A stretch of 64,000 nt of DNA from positions 87,934 to 151,933 of the forward strand of contig NZ_AOIU01000011.1 of NCBI RefSeq assembly GCF_000337455.1, given 5' to 3'. Shown piece after piece: positions 1 to 8,258 of the stretch. The notes beneath the pieces are model-generated. The model made no database searches, had not been told where the DNA came from, and worked only from the letters and a program-made list of their open reading frames with translations. Source of the stretch: Halosimplex carlsbadense 2-9-1 (lineage in GTDB: Archaea > Halobacteriota > Halobacteria > Halobacteriales > Haloarculaceae). How positions within the stretch are numbered: position 1 is the first letter of the stretch; each line of letters opens with the position of its first letter. The position numbers were made by a program, and so were the translations under genes.

Positions 1-230
1 CCTGGGCGACCGGCACGGCGACGCTGCCGGCCCGGACCGTCGTCGCGGTCGCGCTCCTGAGCGGCGTGGTGCTCTCGGTCCTGGCCGTCGTCGTGACTGT
101 CGTCACCGCCTACGGGGCCTACCGCCTCGAAGCCGACCCCGACGACGTGGTCATCCCTGTCGTCACGAACGTCTGCGACGTGCTCGGCGTGCTCGTCCTC
201 TTCGGCGCCGTCCGGGTGGTGGTCGGGTGA
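1..230 (+). CDS. SLC41/MgtE-type divalent cation transporter, C-terminal part only
   Basis: The gene enters from the left edge, so its start is missing; the reading frame begins at base 3 and stops with TGA at 228-230. The 75 visible residues hold a hydrophobic helix (V/L/A-rich), then DPDDVVIPVVTNVCDVLG and a last helix. The D-P-D-D...P..T...D pattern is the ion-path signature of the MgtE/SLC41 membrane domain, which moves Mg2+ or similar ions. The next gene carries the same signature, so the two look like a tandem pair of half-size transporter subunits; pairing is inference. Confidence 0.75.
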   Translation, partial: WATGTATLPARTVVAVALLSGVVLSVLAVVVTVVTAYGAYRLEADPDDVVIPVVTNVCDVLGVLVLFGAVRVVVG

Positions 231-285
231 CCGGTCGCGGGGCTCGCGGCCGGGCGACCGGGCGCTCGCGCGGAGGTGTCGCCCG

Positions 286-855
286 GTGACGCTCCGCTCG
301 GTCGCCGTCGAGACCTACCGGAGCGCGCTCCCCCCGTTGCTGGTCAGCGCCCTCGGCGGCCTGCTCGCCGGCGCCATCCTCGGTCGGATGGAGGGCGAAC
401 TCGCCGCGGTACCCGGACTGCTGGTCGTCGTTCCGGCGTTCCTGGCGATCCGCGGGAGCGTCTACGGCTCGCTGGGCTCGCGGCTATCGAGCGCGCTCCA
501 TCAGGGGCTCGTCGAGCCGCGGTTGGCCTACGACGACCGGCTCGCACGCGCCGTCGTCGCCGCCCTGCTCAACGGGCTGGCGGCGAGTCTCGTCGCGGCG
601 ACGCTGGCCGTCGGATTGCTCCGCGTACTCGGGCGGTCGGTCGCCCCGTGGCCGACGCTCGCGCTGATCGCGCTCGCCGGGGCAGCGATGGCCGGCGTCG
701 CCCTCGTCGGGACCATCCTGGTCGTCGTCTTCGTCGGCTACCGTCGCGGCGCCAACCCCGACGATCTGGTTGGCCCGGCAGTGACCACGGCCGGCGACGT
801 GTTCGGCATGGCCGCGCTCTTTCTCGCCACCCGGCTCGCCCTCGCCGTGAGTTGA
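286..855 (+). CDS. SLC41/MgtE-type membrane transporter subunit
   Basis: 189 residues, GTG start chosen because a GGAGG ribosome site lies 10 nt upstream (272-276). Four to five hydrophobic helices; near the C terminus NPDDLVGPAVTTAGDVFGM matches the MgtE/SLC41 transmembrane signature also seen in the gene just upstream. There is no cytosolic CBS or MgtE N-domain, so this is a membrane-domain-only protein that probably works as a pair with its neighbour to carry Mg2+ or another divalent cation. Ion specificity cannot be read from sequence. Confidence 0.8.
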   Translation: MTLRSVAVETYRSALPPLLVSALGGLLAGAILGRMEGELAAVPGLLVVVPAFLAIRGSVYGSLGSRLSSALHQGLVEPRLAYDDRLARAVVAALLNGLAASLVAATLAVGLLRVLGRSVAPWPTLALIALAGAAMAGVALVGTILVVVFVGYRRGANPDDLVGPAVTTAGDVFGMAALFLATRLALAVS

Positions 856-937
856 TCGGTGGGTGTCCGTGCTCGGAGGGCGCCGAGCGTTCGAGCCACC
901 ACGGCTACAGCGACCGCGCCCATCCACTCGATCGCGA

Positions 938-1243
938 CCGCAGACAGCGTGAAAGCCCCGACCGTCTCGACTCGCGCGGCTCGCTGCGCTCCTCGGGCTT
1001 CGCCCTGCGGTGCTTACTTCCCCGGGCTTCGTCGAGACGGTCGCCCCTTTCATTCCCGCCCGCACAGACTGGTCGATCAGCCGACGCGGGTGGGAATGAA
1101 AGGGGCGACGCGTTCGACCCGGCCCGGACGACGCAAGCACCGCAGCCCGGAGTCATCGTGAGCGGAGCGAGCGATGACTCCGGGCGAGGAGCGCAGCGAG
1201 GCCCGGACGGTCGAACGCGGCGGGGCTTTCACGCTGTTTGCGG
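938..1243. repeat. Compound inverted repeat made of two hairpin elements
   Basis: Two related units face each other. Unit 1 (951-1051) begins GAAAGCCCCGACCGTCTCGA and ends with nearly its reverse complement (1031-1051), the GGG/CCC triplet being swapped. Unit 2 (1098-1230) begins GAAAGGGGCGACGCGTTCGA and ends GGTCGAACGCGGCGGGGC plus TTTC. Their flanks also match in inverted order (938-950 against 1231-1243, CCGCRRACAGCGT type). Unit 2 carries an extra hairpin AGTCATCG...CGATGACT (1151-1179) that unit 1 lacks. No convincing protein is encoded. Looks like a mobile palindromic element or a structured RNA; bases 856-937 before it show nothing. Confidence 0.8.
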
Positions 1244-1307
1244 TTCCTGCGGTTCCTGCGGTTCCTGCGGTTCCTGCGGTTCCTGCGGTTCCTGCGGTTC
1301 CTGCGGT
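1239..1307. repeat. 9-bp tandem array, seven copies of TGCGGTTCC
   Basis: Seven perfect copies of TGCGGTTCC run from 1239 to 1301, followed by a partial eighth (TGCGGT). The first copy overlaps the right flank of the compound inverted repeat. A 9-bp unit keeps any reading frame, but neither strand gives a plausible protein here. Copy number is likely to vary by replication slippage. Confidence 0.9.
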
Positions 1308-1413
1308 CGAGATGGCTCCGAGGGCGGTGACGCAGACCACACACTACCCACATCCACACCATCTCCGACTCGCACACGAAACCTCGAAGTAGGACGGATG
1401 CAAAGCCCCGCGT

Positions 1414-1635
1414 ATGGTAACTCTCGCAGAGTCGGCGACGGAGCTCGTCGACAGTATCGTCCAGATGCCGAGCGAGTTCGCGGAAGTGGCGGCGCACGAC
1501 CCGCTGAACTACGTCCTGATCGCCTTCGGCGCCCTGTTCGTCGCCGGCGCCTCTGCGGTGTTCGGGTATCTCTCGCTGGGCGCCGTTCTCTCGCTGATCA
1601 CCGTCGACAGCTCGCCGCCGCCGGAAGCGCGATAG
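1414..1635 (+). CDS. Small single- or double-pass membrane protein
   Basis: 73 residues with ATG start. An acidic N-terminal third is followed by a hydrophobic stretch from about residue 32 to 62 (NYVLIAFGALFVAG, then GYLSLGAVLSL), enough for one long or two short membrane helices, and a proline-rich tail. No family recognised. Codon use is typical of the genome. It lies alone after the repeat region and converges on the mer-like gene. Confidence 0.6.
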   Translation: MVTLAESATELVDSIVQMPSEFAEVAAHDPLNYVLIAFGALFVAGASAVFGYLSLGAVLSLITVDSSPPPEAR

Positions 1636-1662
1636 CCAGCGCGGGTCTCCGGTTTTCTCGTC

Positions 1663-2625
1663 TCAGTCCATCTCGCCCAGTAGCTCGATAGCTCGCTCGA
1701 CGTCGGGGCCGAGCGGCGACGCCGCGACGAAGCTGTCGGCGTACTCCAGCACCGCGTCGATCTCCGATTCGATGTCCTCGGGCGAGCCGGCGATGCAGAA
1801 GGCGTCGAGCATCGCGTCGGTGACCTTCCCGGCGGCCTCCCGGAACTCGCCGGCCGATACCGCCTCACCGACCTCGTTCGCGGCCGCGCGGTCGATGTCG
1901 TGGCGTTCGAGCACCGGCGGGGGCGCGCCGCCGGCGACGAACGCGACCGGGAACCGCGCTTCCTCGCGGGCGGCCTCGGCGTCTTCGGCCACACTGACCG
2001 AGGCGTAGGCAGCGAAGTCGAAGTCGCCGCGATGGTCGGGCCGCTCGTCGAGCCCCTCGGCGACACGGTCGCTGGCCCACGCGTAGTCGCGGGGGTGAGC
2101 GCCGTTGTAGAGGGCGCCGTCGGCGTGTTTGGCGGCCATGCGGGTCATGTGGGGTCCCTGGGCGCCGACGTACACCGGAATCTCGCCGGCGTCGTAGTTG
2201 AGGCCGGCGTCGTCGGCTGCGAAGGTGCCGTCGTGGTCGACGCGCTCGCCGTCCCACAGACGCTGGGCGACCTTGAACGTCTCCAGCACCCGTCGAAGGG
2301 GGCTGTCCGGGTCGATACCGAGGTTCGCGAGCGTCGAGGCGTCACCGGGGCCGACGCCGAAGACGCCGCGGCCGTCGCTGTACTCGTCGAGGGTGGCCAT
2401 CCGCGAGGCGAGCGTGACCGGATGGGTCTCGTAGGGGTTAGCGACGCCCGGCCCCACGCCGATGTCGTCGGTCTCGCCGGCGATCGCCGTGAGCGCCGCG
2501 AACTGGTCGCGGTTGTTGTAGTGGTGGCTGACGAACGCGGTATCGAAGCCGACCGACTCCGCGGTCGCGCCCAGCTGTGCCATCGTCGAGACCGGATGCT
2601 CCGGCGTGAGTTCTATCGCTCTCAT
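1663..2625 (-). CDS. mer: F420-dependent methylenetetrahydromethanopterin reductase-like protein (luciferase family)
   Basis: 320 residues of the bacterial-luciferase/Mer TIM-barrel family, which uses coenzyme F420 to reduce methylene-tetrahydropterins or other substrates in the cytosol. Visible: N-terminal AELTPEH-type strand, FVSHHYNNRD, GVGPGVANPYETHP, GVGPGDAS, and PVYVGAQGPHM late in the barrel. Its start overlaps the cofE stop by three bases, so it is translated in one operon with the F420 side-chain ligase, which supports an F420-linked role. Haloarchaea lack methanogenesis, so a C1-folate role or another F420 reaction is open. Confidence 0.8.
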   Translation of the reverse strand: MRAIELTPEHPVSTMAQLGATAESVGFDTAFVSHHYNNRDQFAALTAIAGETDDIGVGPGVANPYETHPVTLASRMATLDEYSDGRGVFGVGPGDASTLANLGIDPDSPLRRVLETFKVAQRLWDGERVDHDGTFAADDAGLNYDAGEIPVYVGAQGPHMTRMAAKHADGALYNGAHPRDYAWASDRVAEGLDERPDHRGDFDFAAYASVSVAEDAEAAREEARFPVAFVAGGAPPPVLERHDIDRAAANEVGEAVSAGEFREAAGKVTDAMLDAFCIAGSPEDIESEIDAVLEYADSFVAASPLGPDVERAIELLGEMD

Positions 2626-3464
2626 TCTGAATCACCGTCGGATGCGTCGTCGCCGTCACCGCCTTCCGCGCCGCCGTCGCCGTCCGCGCCGCTACCGCTG
2701 TCGCGCAGTCGCTGCTTGTCGTACTCCCACTCGCGCAGGGCGTCGCGGACGTAGTCGCCCTGGGGCGAGCGAAAGAGGCCGTCGTGGGGCTCGTGGCCGC
2801 CGAACTCGAACCCCCGGACGACGACGACGGGGAGGCCGTCGTCGCCCTCGCCGGTGAGGAGATTGGCGGCGGCGGCGAGTTCGTCGACGACCGCCTCGAC
2901 CGTGACGCCGAGTTCGCGGCCGTCGCGGTCCGATTCGCCGCGCCAGTCGCGGGCCGCGGGCATGCCCGCCCAGCCGAGGGCGACGCCGCGCTGGCCCTGC
3001 CGGAACGGGCGTCCCGAGGTGTCGGTGACGACAACCGGTGCGTCGAGCGTCTCCGCGATGCGCTCGGCGCTCGCGGAGGGGTCCTCGGGGAGGAGGAGCA
3101 GATCCGAGTCGGGCACGTTCGAGCGGTCGATACCGGCGTTGACCGTGACGTGACCGAACCGCGTCACGGCGAGCATGAGCGGTTCCTCGGTGAGCAGCTC
3201 CTCGCTCTCCGAGAGGACGGCCTGGGCGAAGCGAGGGTCTTTCTCCTCGTCGGCGAGGTCGCCGATGCGCTCGGCGATGCGCTGCGCCCGCGGGCCGGGG
3301 TCGAACTCGGCCAGGTCGACCCCGCGGCCCTCGGCCTTCGAGACGATAGAGTGGGAGATACAGACCACGTCGCCCGCCCGGAGGTCGACGCGCTCGGCGA
3401 CGAGTTCGCCCACGTCGTCGCCGGGGCGGACCTCGGGGAGGCCGTCGACCGCGAACAGTTCCAT
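2622..3464 (-). CDS. cofE: Coenzyme F420-0:L-glutamate ligase
   Basis: 280 residues. CofE adds L-glutamates with GTP to F420-0 in the last steps of coenzyme F420 synthesis. Family marks: ISHSIVSKAEGR near residue 36, LLLLPEDPSASA, and TDTSGRPFRQGQRGVALG near 148, which matches the metal/GTP-binding motif. The final 30 residues are a Gly/Asp/Ser-rich acidic tail, typical halophilic decoration. First gene of a two-gene operon with the mer-like gene; divergent from the phosphatase at 3579, the 114-bp gap between holding both promoters. Confidence 0.92.
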   Translation of the reverse strand: MELFAVDGLPEVRPGDDVGELVAERVDLRAGDVVCISHSIVSKAEGRGVDLAEFDPGPRAQRIAERIGDLADEEKDPRFAQAVLSESEELLTEEPLMLAVTRFGHVTVNAGIDRSNVPDSDLLLLPEDPSASAERIAETLDAPVVVTDTSGRPFRQGQRGVALGWAGMPAARDWRGESDRDGRELGVTVEAVVDELAAAANLLTGEGDDGLPVVVVRGFEFGGHEPHDGLFRSPQGDYVRDALREWEYDKQRLRDSGSGADGDGGAEGGDGDDASDGDSE

Positions 3465-3578
3465 ACCCGCTCTGGGGGGTGGCCCGGCAAAAGCGCCCCG
3501 CTACGAGCAGGCCTCGCCCGGGTCGGTGACGGGCGCCGATCCGAAACCCTGGTAGGTCGCCGCCGCACAGGCCAGTCC

Positions 3579-4421
3579 ATGTCCGACGACTCCGCGGGCG
3601 CCGACGCCCTCGGCGACCCTGCAGCCGACGCCGCGACGCTCGCCGACACCGCCGTCCTGGCGGTCGAGGCCGGCGGCGACTACCTCCGCGAGGCCTTCGC
3701 GAACGGCGGGACGCCCGCCGACTACACCGCCACGGATGTCAAAGCCGAGGCCGACCGCGAGGCCGAGCGGCGCGTCCTCGACGCTATCGCCGACGTCCAC
3801 CCCGACCACCGGATCTCCGCCGAGGAATCGGGCGACCACGACGGCGACGGGGGCTACCGCTGGGTGGTCGATGCCCTCGACGGCACGAACAATTTCGCCG
3901 CCGGTATCCCCACCTTCGGCGTCGCAGCGACGGCCTGCGAGCGGGCCGGGCCGGGCGGTCCGGAGAACGAACCGGTCGCCACCGCGGTCCACGTGCCGGT
4001 CCTCGACGACACCTACGTCGCGACTCGGGGCGGGGGTGTCCGGTACAACGGCGATCCGGCGGCGGTGACCGACGGGACGACGCTCCCCCCGGCGAAGGCG
4101 ACCGTCGCGACGATCATCGGCCCCGAAGTCGTCTCGGGCGGCGCCGAGCGCCGCGAGTGGGACGCCGTCGTCGACGCCGTCGGCGAGGTCCCCAAACGGG
4201 TCGTCCAGACGTGGGCGCCCGTGGTCTACTGGGGGCTGCTCGCCCGCGGGAAGCTGGAGGGGTTCGTCTGTTACTACCCGGCCGAACGCGAGCAGGTCGC
4301 CGGCTCGCTGCTCGCGCTGGAGGCCGGCGCCGTGGCTCGCGCGGAGGGCCCGCTGACCGTCTTCGGTGCCGACCGGGAGATCCGCGACGCGCTGTTCGAC
4401 GCCGCCACCGACGCGCTCTGA
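3579..4421 (+). CDS. Inositol monophosphatase family sugar-phosphate phosphatase
   Basis: 280 residues, start ATG at 3579 (a much longer upstream frame is only antisense to cofE). The fold is a Mg2+-dependent inositol monophosphatase/archaeal fructose-1,6-bisphosphatase: E-E-S-G around residue 87, the metal motif VVDALDGTNNF near 97, TDVKAEAD early. The late WxxAG...A metal motif is not clear: the C-terminal part reads VCYYPAEREQVAGS, so the second aspartate is replaced, a point worth checking. Substrate (inositol-1-phosphate, fructose bisphosphate) not predictable. Confidence 0.82.
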   Translation: MSDDSAGADALGDPAADAATLADTAVLAVEAGGDYLREAFANGGTPADYTATDVKAEADREAERRVLDAIADVHPDHRISAEESGDHDGDGGYRWVVDALDGTNNFAAGIPTFGVAATACERAGPGGPENEPVATAVHVPVLDDTYVATRGGGVRYNGDPAAVTDGTTLPPAKATVATIIGPEVVSGGAERREWDAVVDAVGEVPKRVVQTWAPVVYWGLLARGKLEGFVCYYPAEREQVAGSLLALEAGAVARAEGPLTVFGADREIRDALFDAATDAL

Positions 4422-4443
4422 TCTGCCGCCCCAACCGTCCAGC

Positions 4444-4932
4444 TCAGGTCTCGTGAACGGTCACGTCGATCTCGCCGTCGGCCGCCTCAACGGTCAGCAT
4501 CGTCGCCCGGTCGGCGGGGGCGGCGCCGGTCGCGCTCCCGGGGTTCAGCACGCGTACGCCGTGAACCTCGCGGTCGAACACCCGATGCGTGTGGCCGGCG
4601 ACGCCGACGCGGGGTTCGTCGGCCTCCTCTCGGACGGCCGTCGAAACCCGGTCTTCCCAGCCGCGCTTGGAGCCGGTGCCGTGGAGGACGACGAACGTGA
4701 CGCCGCCGAACTCGACGGCGACCCGCTCGGGGAGGCCGATCGATGGGTCCGTGTTCCCCGCCACCGCGGTCAGTTCTGGAGCGAGGTCCTGCACGTCGGC
4801 GAACGTGCTCTCGGTGTCGAAGTCGCCGGCGTGGACCACGTGGTCGGCCGCGCGGATCCGCTCGCGGAACGAGTCGGGGATCCGCCGGGCGCGCGATGGG
4901 ATGTGCGTGTCGCTGATGACGGCGAGTTCCAT
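4444..4932 (-). CDS. YfcE/MJ0936-type metallophosphoesterase
   Basis: 162 residues. All five metallophosphoesterase motifs are present in order: SDTHIP (residues 7-12), HAGDFD, AGNTDP, LHGTG and GHTHR. These bind two metal ions and act on phosphodiesters; members of this subfamily are cytosolic 2',3'-cyclic or bis-p-nitrophenyl phosphodiesterases of uncertain natural substrate. ATG at 4932 puts the first beta strand (ELAVISDTH) at the N terminus as expected; a longer in-frame extension upstream lacks family character. Converges with the phosphatase gene. Confidence 0.88.
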   Translation of the reverse strand: MELAVISDTHIPSRARRIPDSFRERIRAADHVVHAGDFDTESTFADVQDLAPELTAVAGNTDPSIGLPERVAVEFGGVTFVVLHGTGSKRGWEDRVSTAVREEADEPRVGVAGHTHRVFDREVHGVRVLNPGSATGAAPADRATMLTVEAADGEIDVTVHET

Positions 4933-5067
4933 GGGATCGACTTCGACCGGGACGCCCAAGTCGGTTCCCTTCGCGGAGCCCCGTCGGTCGCGCCCGGCTT
5001 CCGCCCTCGCGCCGCCCGTCTCTCGCCACCCCGAGGCTGATACGACAGGCGGGCGAACGTCCGAGCG

Positions 5068-6426
5068 ATGACCGAGAGCGACGAGAGCGACGATGCGGGA
5101 ACCGACGACCCCATCGAAACCCACGTCGTGACCGTCTTCCTCCGCAACGAGACCGAAGTCTTGCTCCTCCGTCGGAGCGACGCCGTTGGGTCCTACAGCG
5201 GGCGGTGGGGCGGCGTGGCCGGACATGCGGAGGGACACCCCGACGCCGCCGCGCGCCAGGAGATCCGCGAGGAGACCGGGATCGACCCCGACGCCGAGAC
5301 CGCGTTGGTCCGGCGGGGCGACCCCTTCGCGGTGGTCGACGACGACCTCGGCCAGCGATGGGTCGTCCACCCGTACCTCTTCGACTGCACGACCCGAACG
5401 GTCGACCCGAACGAGGAGACCGACGAGTTCGAGTGGGTCCCGCCGACGGCGATCCTCCGGCGGGAGACGGTTCCACGGTTGTGGACCTCTTACGACCGCG
5501 TGCGGCCGACCGTCGAGACCGTCGCCGGCGACGCCGAACACGGGTCGGCCTGGATATCGCTGCGCGCGCTGGAAGTCCTCCGCGACGAGGCGGCGCTCGC
5601 GGTCGAGCGGGCGCGCGGAGGCGACGGCGGCGCCGGTATCGGGGACGGCCCCGCGAACTGGGGCGACCTCACCGATCTCGCCCGCGAACTGCTCGACGCC
5701 CGCCCGTCGATGGCGGTAGTCGAGAACCGCGTCAACCGGGCGATGGACGTCGCCGCCGAGGCGGCCACGCCGGCGGCACTCGAATCTGCTGCCTTCGAAG
5801 GTACCGAACGATCAACGGCCGCAGACGGGGATGCAGCCGCTCTCGCGGCCGAACGACTCCCCGACCGGATCGCCACGCTGTCGCGGTCGGGGACGGTCGC
5901 GGCGGCTGTCGAGCGGGCGGACCCGGAGGAGGTGTTAGTCGCCGAGTCCCGACCGGGCGGCGAGGGCGTCGGAACCGCCGAGCGTTTCGCCGCGACCACG
6001 GACGCGACGGTGACGCTGACGACCGACGCGGCGCTGGCCGACCGGCTGGCTGCCACGGGCACCGAGGCGGTCGTGGTCGGTGCGGACACGGTACTCCCCG
6101 ACGGACGCGTGGTGAACAAGGTCGGGACGCGAGCGGGGGCGGCCGCCGCGGCGAGCGAGGGTCTCGACTGCTACGTCGTCGCCGCGAGCGACAAGATCGC
6201 GGCCGCTGGGACCGGGGAGGGAGCGGGACCGATCGAAGTCGACCGCGAGGAGCGCGACCCGGCGGAGCTGTACGACGGCGAGGTCCGTTTGCGAGTCGAC
6301 AATCCGACCTTCGATGTGACGCCGACCCGACTGGTCGACGCCGTCGTAACCGAGAACGGGACGCTCGATACCGACGGGGTCGCCGAAATCGCCGCCGAAC
6401 ACGCCCGGACAGCCGACTGGGGCTGA
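5068..6426 (+). CDS. Nudix hydrolase fused to eIF2B/ribose-bisphosphate-isomerase-like domain
   Basis: 452 residues. Residues 18-150 are a Nudix domain (GGVAGHAEGHPDAA then RQEIREETGI; the usual box Arg is Gln but the two catalytic Glu remain). Residues 190-450 match the eIF2B alpha/beta/delta family: LLDARPSMAVVENRVNRAMD, then VLVAESRPGGEG, EAVVVGADTVLPDGRVVNK, PTFDVTPTRLVDAVVTENG. In archaea this second family includes ribose-1,5-bisphosphate isomerase of the AMP salvage route. A fusion suggests a nucleotide is first cleaved by the Nudix part and the sugar phosphate then isomerised, but this is inference. A low-similarity linker (about 240-260) separates the domains. Confidence 0.85.
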   Translation: MTESDESDDAGTDDPIETHVVTVFLRNETEVLLLRRSDAVGSYSGRWGGVAGHAEGHPDAAARQEIREETGIDPDAETALVRRGDPFAVVDDDLGQRWVVHPYLFDCTTRTVDPNEETDEFEWVPPTAILRRETVPRLWTSYDRVRPTVETVAGDAEHGSAWISLRALEVLRDEAALAVERARGGDGGAGIGDGPANWGDLTDLARELLDARPSMAVVENRVNRAMDVAAEAATPAALESAAFEGTERSTAADGDAAALAAERLPDRIATLSRSGTVAAAVERADPEEVLVAESRPGGEGVGTAERFAATTDATVTLTTDAALADRLAATGTEAVVVGADTVLPDGRVVNKVGTRAGAAAAASEGLDCYVVAASDKIAAAGTGEGAGPIEVDREERDPAELYDGEVRLRVDNPTFDVTPTRLVDAVVTENGTLDTDGVAEIAAEHARTADWG

Positions 6427-6445
6427 GCGGGAGGCCCCTGTGGGG

Positions 6446-6817
6446 TCAGTCGTCCTCGAACACGGCGTCGGGGAGCGCCTCTCGGACCGGCTCTGGCGTG
6501 CGATAGTCGCGGTACTCGACAGTCGCGGTCACGAGGAGAAACACCGCGAGGAGTGCGACACCGGTCGCCTGCGAGTCGCCCACGTCGGCGCGGTCGAGGG
6601 CGTTGTGGAACCAGAAGACGTTCGCCAGCGGTGTCGCGTGGAACTCGTGGGCGTACCGGGCGCCGGAGGTCGGCAGGAATCGCCAGGCGTCGGGGAGCAT
6701 CGCCCAGATCCCGCCGCAGACGACCAGCGTCCGCTGGAAGGGGACCCGCGGGACCAGCATCAGGACGACCGCGGTGCATGCAGCCCCGACCGCGAAGTGG
6801 GTGATAGCCAGCGACAT
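6446..6817 (-). CDS. Small integral membrane protein
   Basis: 123 residues from ATG at 6817 (an upstream GTG/ATG extension of 32 residues looks non-membrane and unneeded). Begins MSLAITHFAVGAACTAVVLM, followed by at least two further helices (TLVVCGGIWAMLP, GVALLAVFLLVTATVEY). A histidine after the start (THFAVG) and DAWRF resemble membrane-bound metal-dependent hydrolases (DUF457-like), but the usual pair of acidic motifs is not complete. Function unknown. Convergent with the Nudix fusion. Confidence 0.7.
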   Translation of the reverse strand: MSLAITHFAVGAACTAVVLMLVPRVPFQRTLVVCGGIWAMLPDAWRFLPTSGARYAHEFHATPLANVFWFHNALDRADVGDSQATGVALLAVFLLVTATVEYRDYRTPEPVREALPDAVFEDD

Positions 6818-6936
6818 CGTAGACTGTGCCGTCGGTTCGATGTCCCGGTACAACACTCTGTCGGGGGCGTAGCCGCGTCGGTCCGCGAGGCCGTTCCGCG
6901 AAACCGTTTTCACCGGGACCGTCCTCGGATCGACCG

Positions 6937-7251
6937 ATGACGGCCGACGCCACCGCCGACGGAGTCGCCCAGCGTGTCGTCGTCCGGTACGCGCCGGTCA
7001 CCGGCCGGATCACCGAGGAACTGGAGACCCCGCGGTACGGGGCCTATCTCCGGCGGGCGGAAGCGGGACCGGTCGCCACCGGCGACGAGTGGGGACACTT
7101 CGTCAGCCGCGGCTGCGGTGCCACCGCGGACGTGACGCTCACCGTCGAAGCCGTCGAAGGCGGCGACCGGGTAGGCGAGACGACCGAGTTCGAATTCGCG
7201 CCCGCGACGGAGGCCGACGAGGACGCGTCCGCGACCGGGGACGGCGGCTGA
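6937..7251 (+). CDS. Small acidic cytosolic protein of unknown function
   Basis: 104 residues from ATG at 6937, about 28 nt after a T-rich box (CGTTTTC) that would suit a leaderless transcript. Contains a predicted beta-rich core (VVVRYAPVTGRITEELETP, VSRGCGATADVTLTVEAV) and an acidic alanine-rich tail. No catalytic motif. I recognise no family. It converges with the MBL hydrolase gene with a 12-bp gap. Confidence 0.6.
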   Translation: MTADATADGVAQRVVVRYAPVTGRITEELETPRYGAYLRRAEAGPVATGDEWGHFVSRGCGATADVTLTVEAVEGGDRVGETTEFEFAPATEADEDASATGDGG

Positions 7252-7263
7252 CCGACTCGGCGC

Positions 7264-8010
7264 TCAGCGTTCGTCGAGCGCGACCGGGACGCCAGCTTCG
7301 GCCACGTCGGCGGCGAACCCCCGGGAGTCCGTTTCCAGCGTGGAAAAGGTGTTGTAGTGGACCGGGACGACGAGTTCGGGTTCCATCGCGGCGGCGAGCG
7401 CCGCGGCCTCGTGGCGGTCCATCGTAAACCGCGGACCGATCGGCGGGCAGAACACCGACACCTCGACGTTCTGGTGCGGGCCGAGCGCGTCCGTGTCGCC
7501 GGGGTAGAGGACACGCTTGCCCTCCACGTCGACGACGAAGCCACAGCCGAACCCCTCGGGGTGAAACGGCGTGCCGTCCGGTCTGGTGTGGGGGCCGTTC
7601 TCCTCGTTGTACGCTGGCACCGTCCAGATCGGCACGTCGTCGACGGTCAGCGAGTCCTTGTCGCCCACCGTCACCACCTCGTAGGGAAGCGAATCCAGCG
7701 GCGGGAGTTCGCGGTCCTCGACGCCCTCCTCGATGGCCTCGAAGGCGACGAGCGTCGTGTCCTCGTTGGCGACGCGTTCGACGCCGTCGGGGTCGTAGTG
7801 GTGGACGTGGGTGAGACAGACCACGTCGGCGTCCTCGGGGCGATAGTCCCGTGCGGGTGGGTGGCCGACCCCGTCGGTGTCCGGCTCCCACTCGCCGGTG
7901 AGTACGCCGTATCGCCCCGGGTCGGTGTAGACGACGGTGTCCTCGCCGGCGAACCGCAGCGTGGCATAGCCCAGCCACTCGACGGTGATCCCGTCGTGAC
8001 GCACGGTCAT
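7264..8010 (-). CDS. Metallo-beta-lactamase-fold hydrolase (UlaG/UPF0173 type)
   Basis: 248 residues from ATG 8010, chosen because a purine-rich AGGGAGAG lies directly upstream. Metal motifs: THVHHYDPDG (HxHxxD), YPGDTDA (late Asp) and VPVHYNTF (last His). Short N-terminal strand EWLGYATLRF is typical of the UlaG/UPF0173 subgroup, cytosolic hydrolases of lactones or phosphate esters. The substrate is unknown. A TATA-like CTTATGT (about 8034-8040) sits 27 nt upstream. Confidence 0.85.
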   Translation of the reverse strand: MTVRHDGITVEWLGYATLRFAGEDTVVYTDPGRYGVLTGEWEPDTDGVGHPPARDYRPEDADVVCLTHVHHYDPDGVERVANEDTTLVAFEAIEEGVEDRELPPLDSLPYEVVTVGDKDSLTVDDVPIWTVPAYNEENGPHTRPDGTPFHPEGFGCGFVVDVEGKRVLYPGDTDALGPHQNVEVSVFCPPIGPRFTMDRHEAAALAAAMEPELVVPVHYNTFSTLETDSRGFAADVAEAGVPVALDER

Positions 8011-8258
8011 TGCTCTCCCTACGCCACCGAGTGCACATAAGTCGGGTGCTTGTCGACCGAACGTGTGCGTATACGTTCGATCCACACGAATACGCGCCGA
8101 ACACGTGGACTTTTCACGGGCGACCGCGAACCCGCGGGTGGTGGCGATGACGAGCAGTTACCCCCACTGAGCCCCTTGTGACGAGGACTTTCACCGAGCC
8201 ACCGTCTCACGCCCGCGAGCGGTGGCGCTGGAAAACCAGTGTGAGACGCTGACGACGG
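8011..8258. other. Intergenic region with an inverted repeat
   Basis: No gene seen. It contains CGAACG...CGTTCG (8058-8079, 22 bp imperfect palindrome) and a nearby CGAACACG, upstream of the MBL gene promoter. The palindrome is of operator size; function is inference. Confidence 0.4.

Noticed and set aside
1239..1307. Tandem array as CRISPR
   Set aside because: Units are 9 bp with no spacers; no cas genes in the window.
276..1691. Long plus-strand frame over the SLC41 gene and the repeat region
   Set aside because: Arg/Gly-rich shadow in another frame of a GC-rich stretch; translates the hairpin repeat and tandem array as CGSCGS runs with no protein character.
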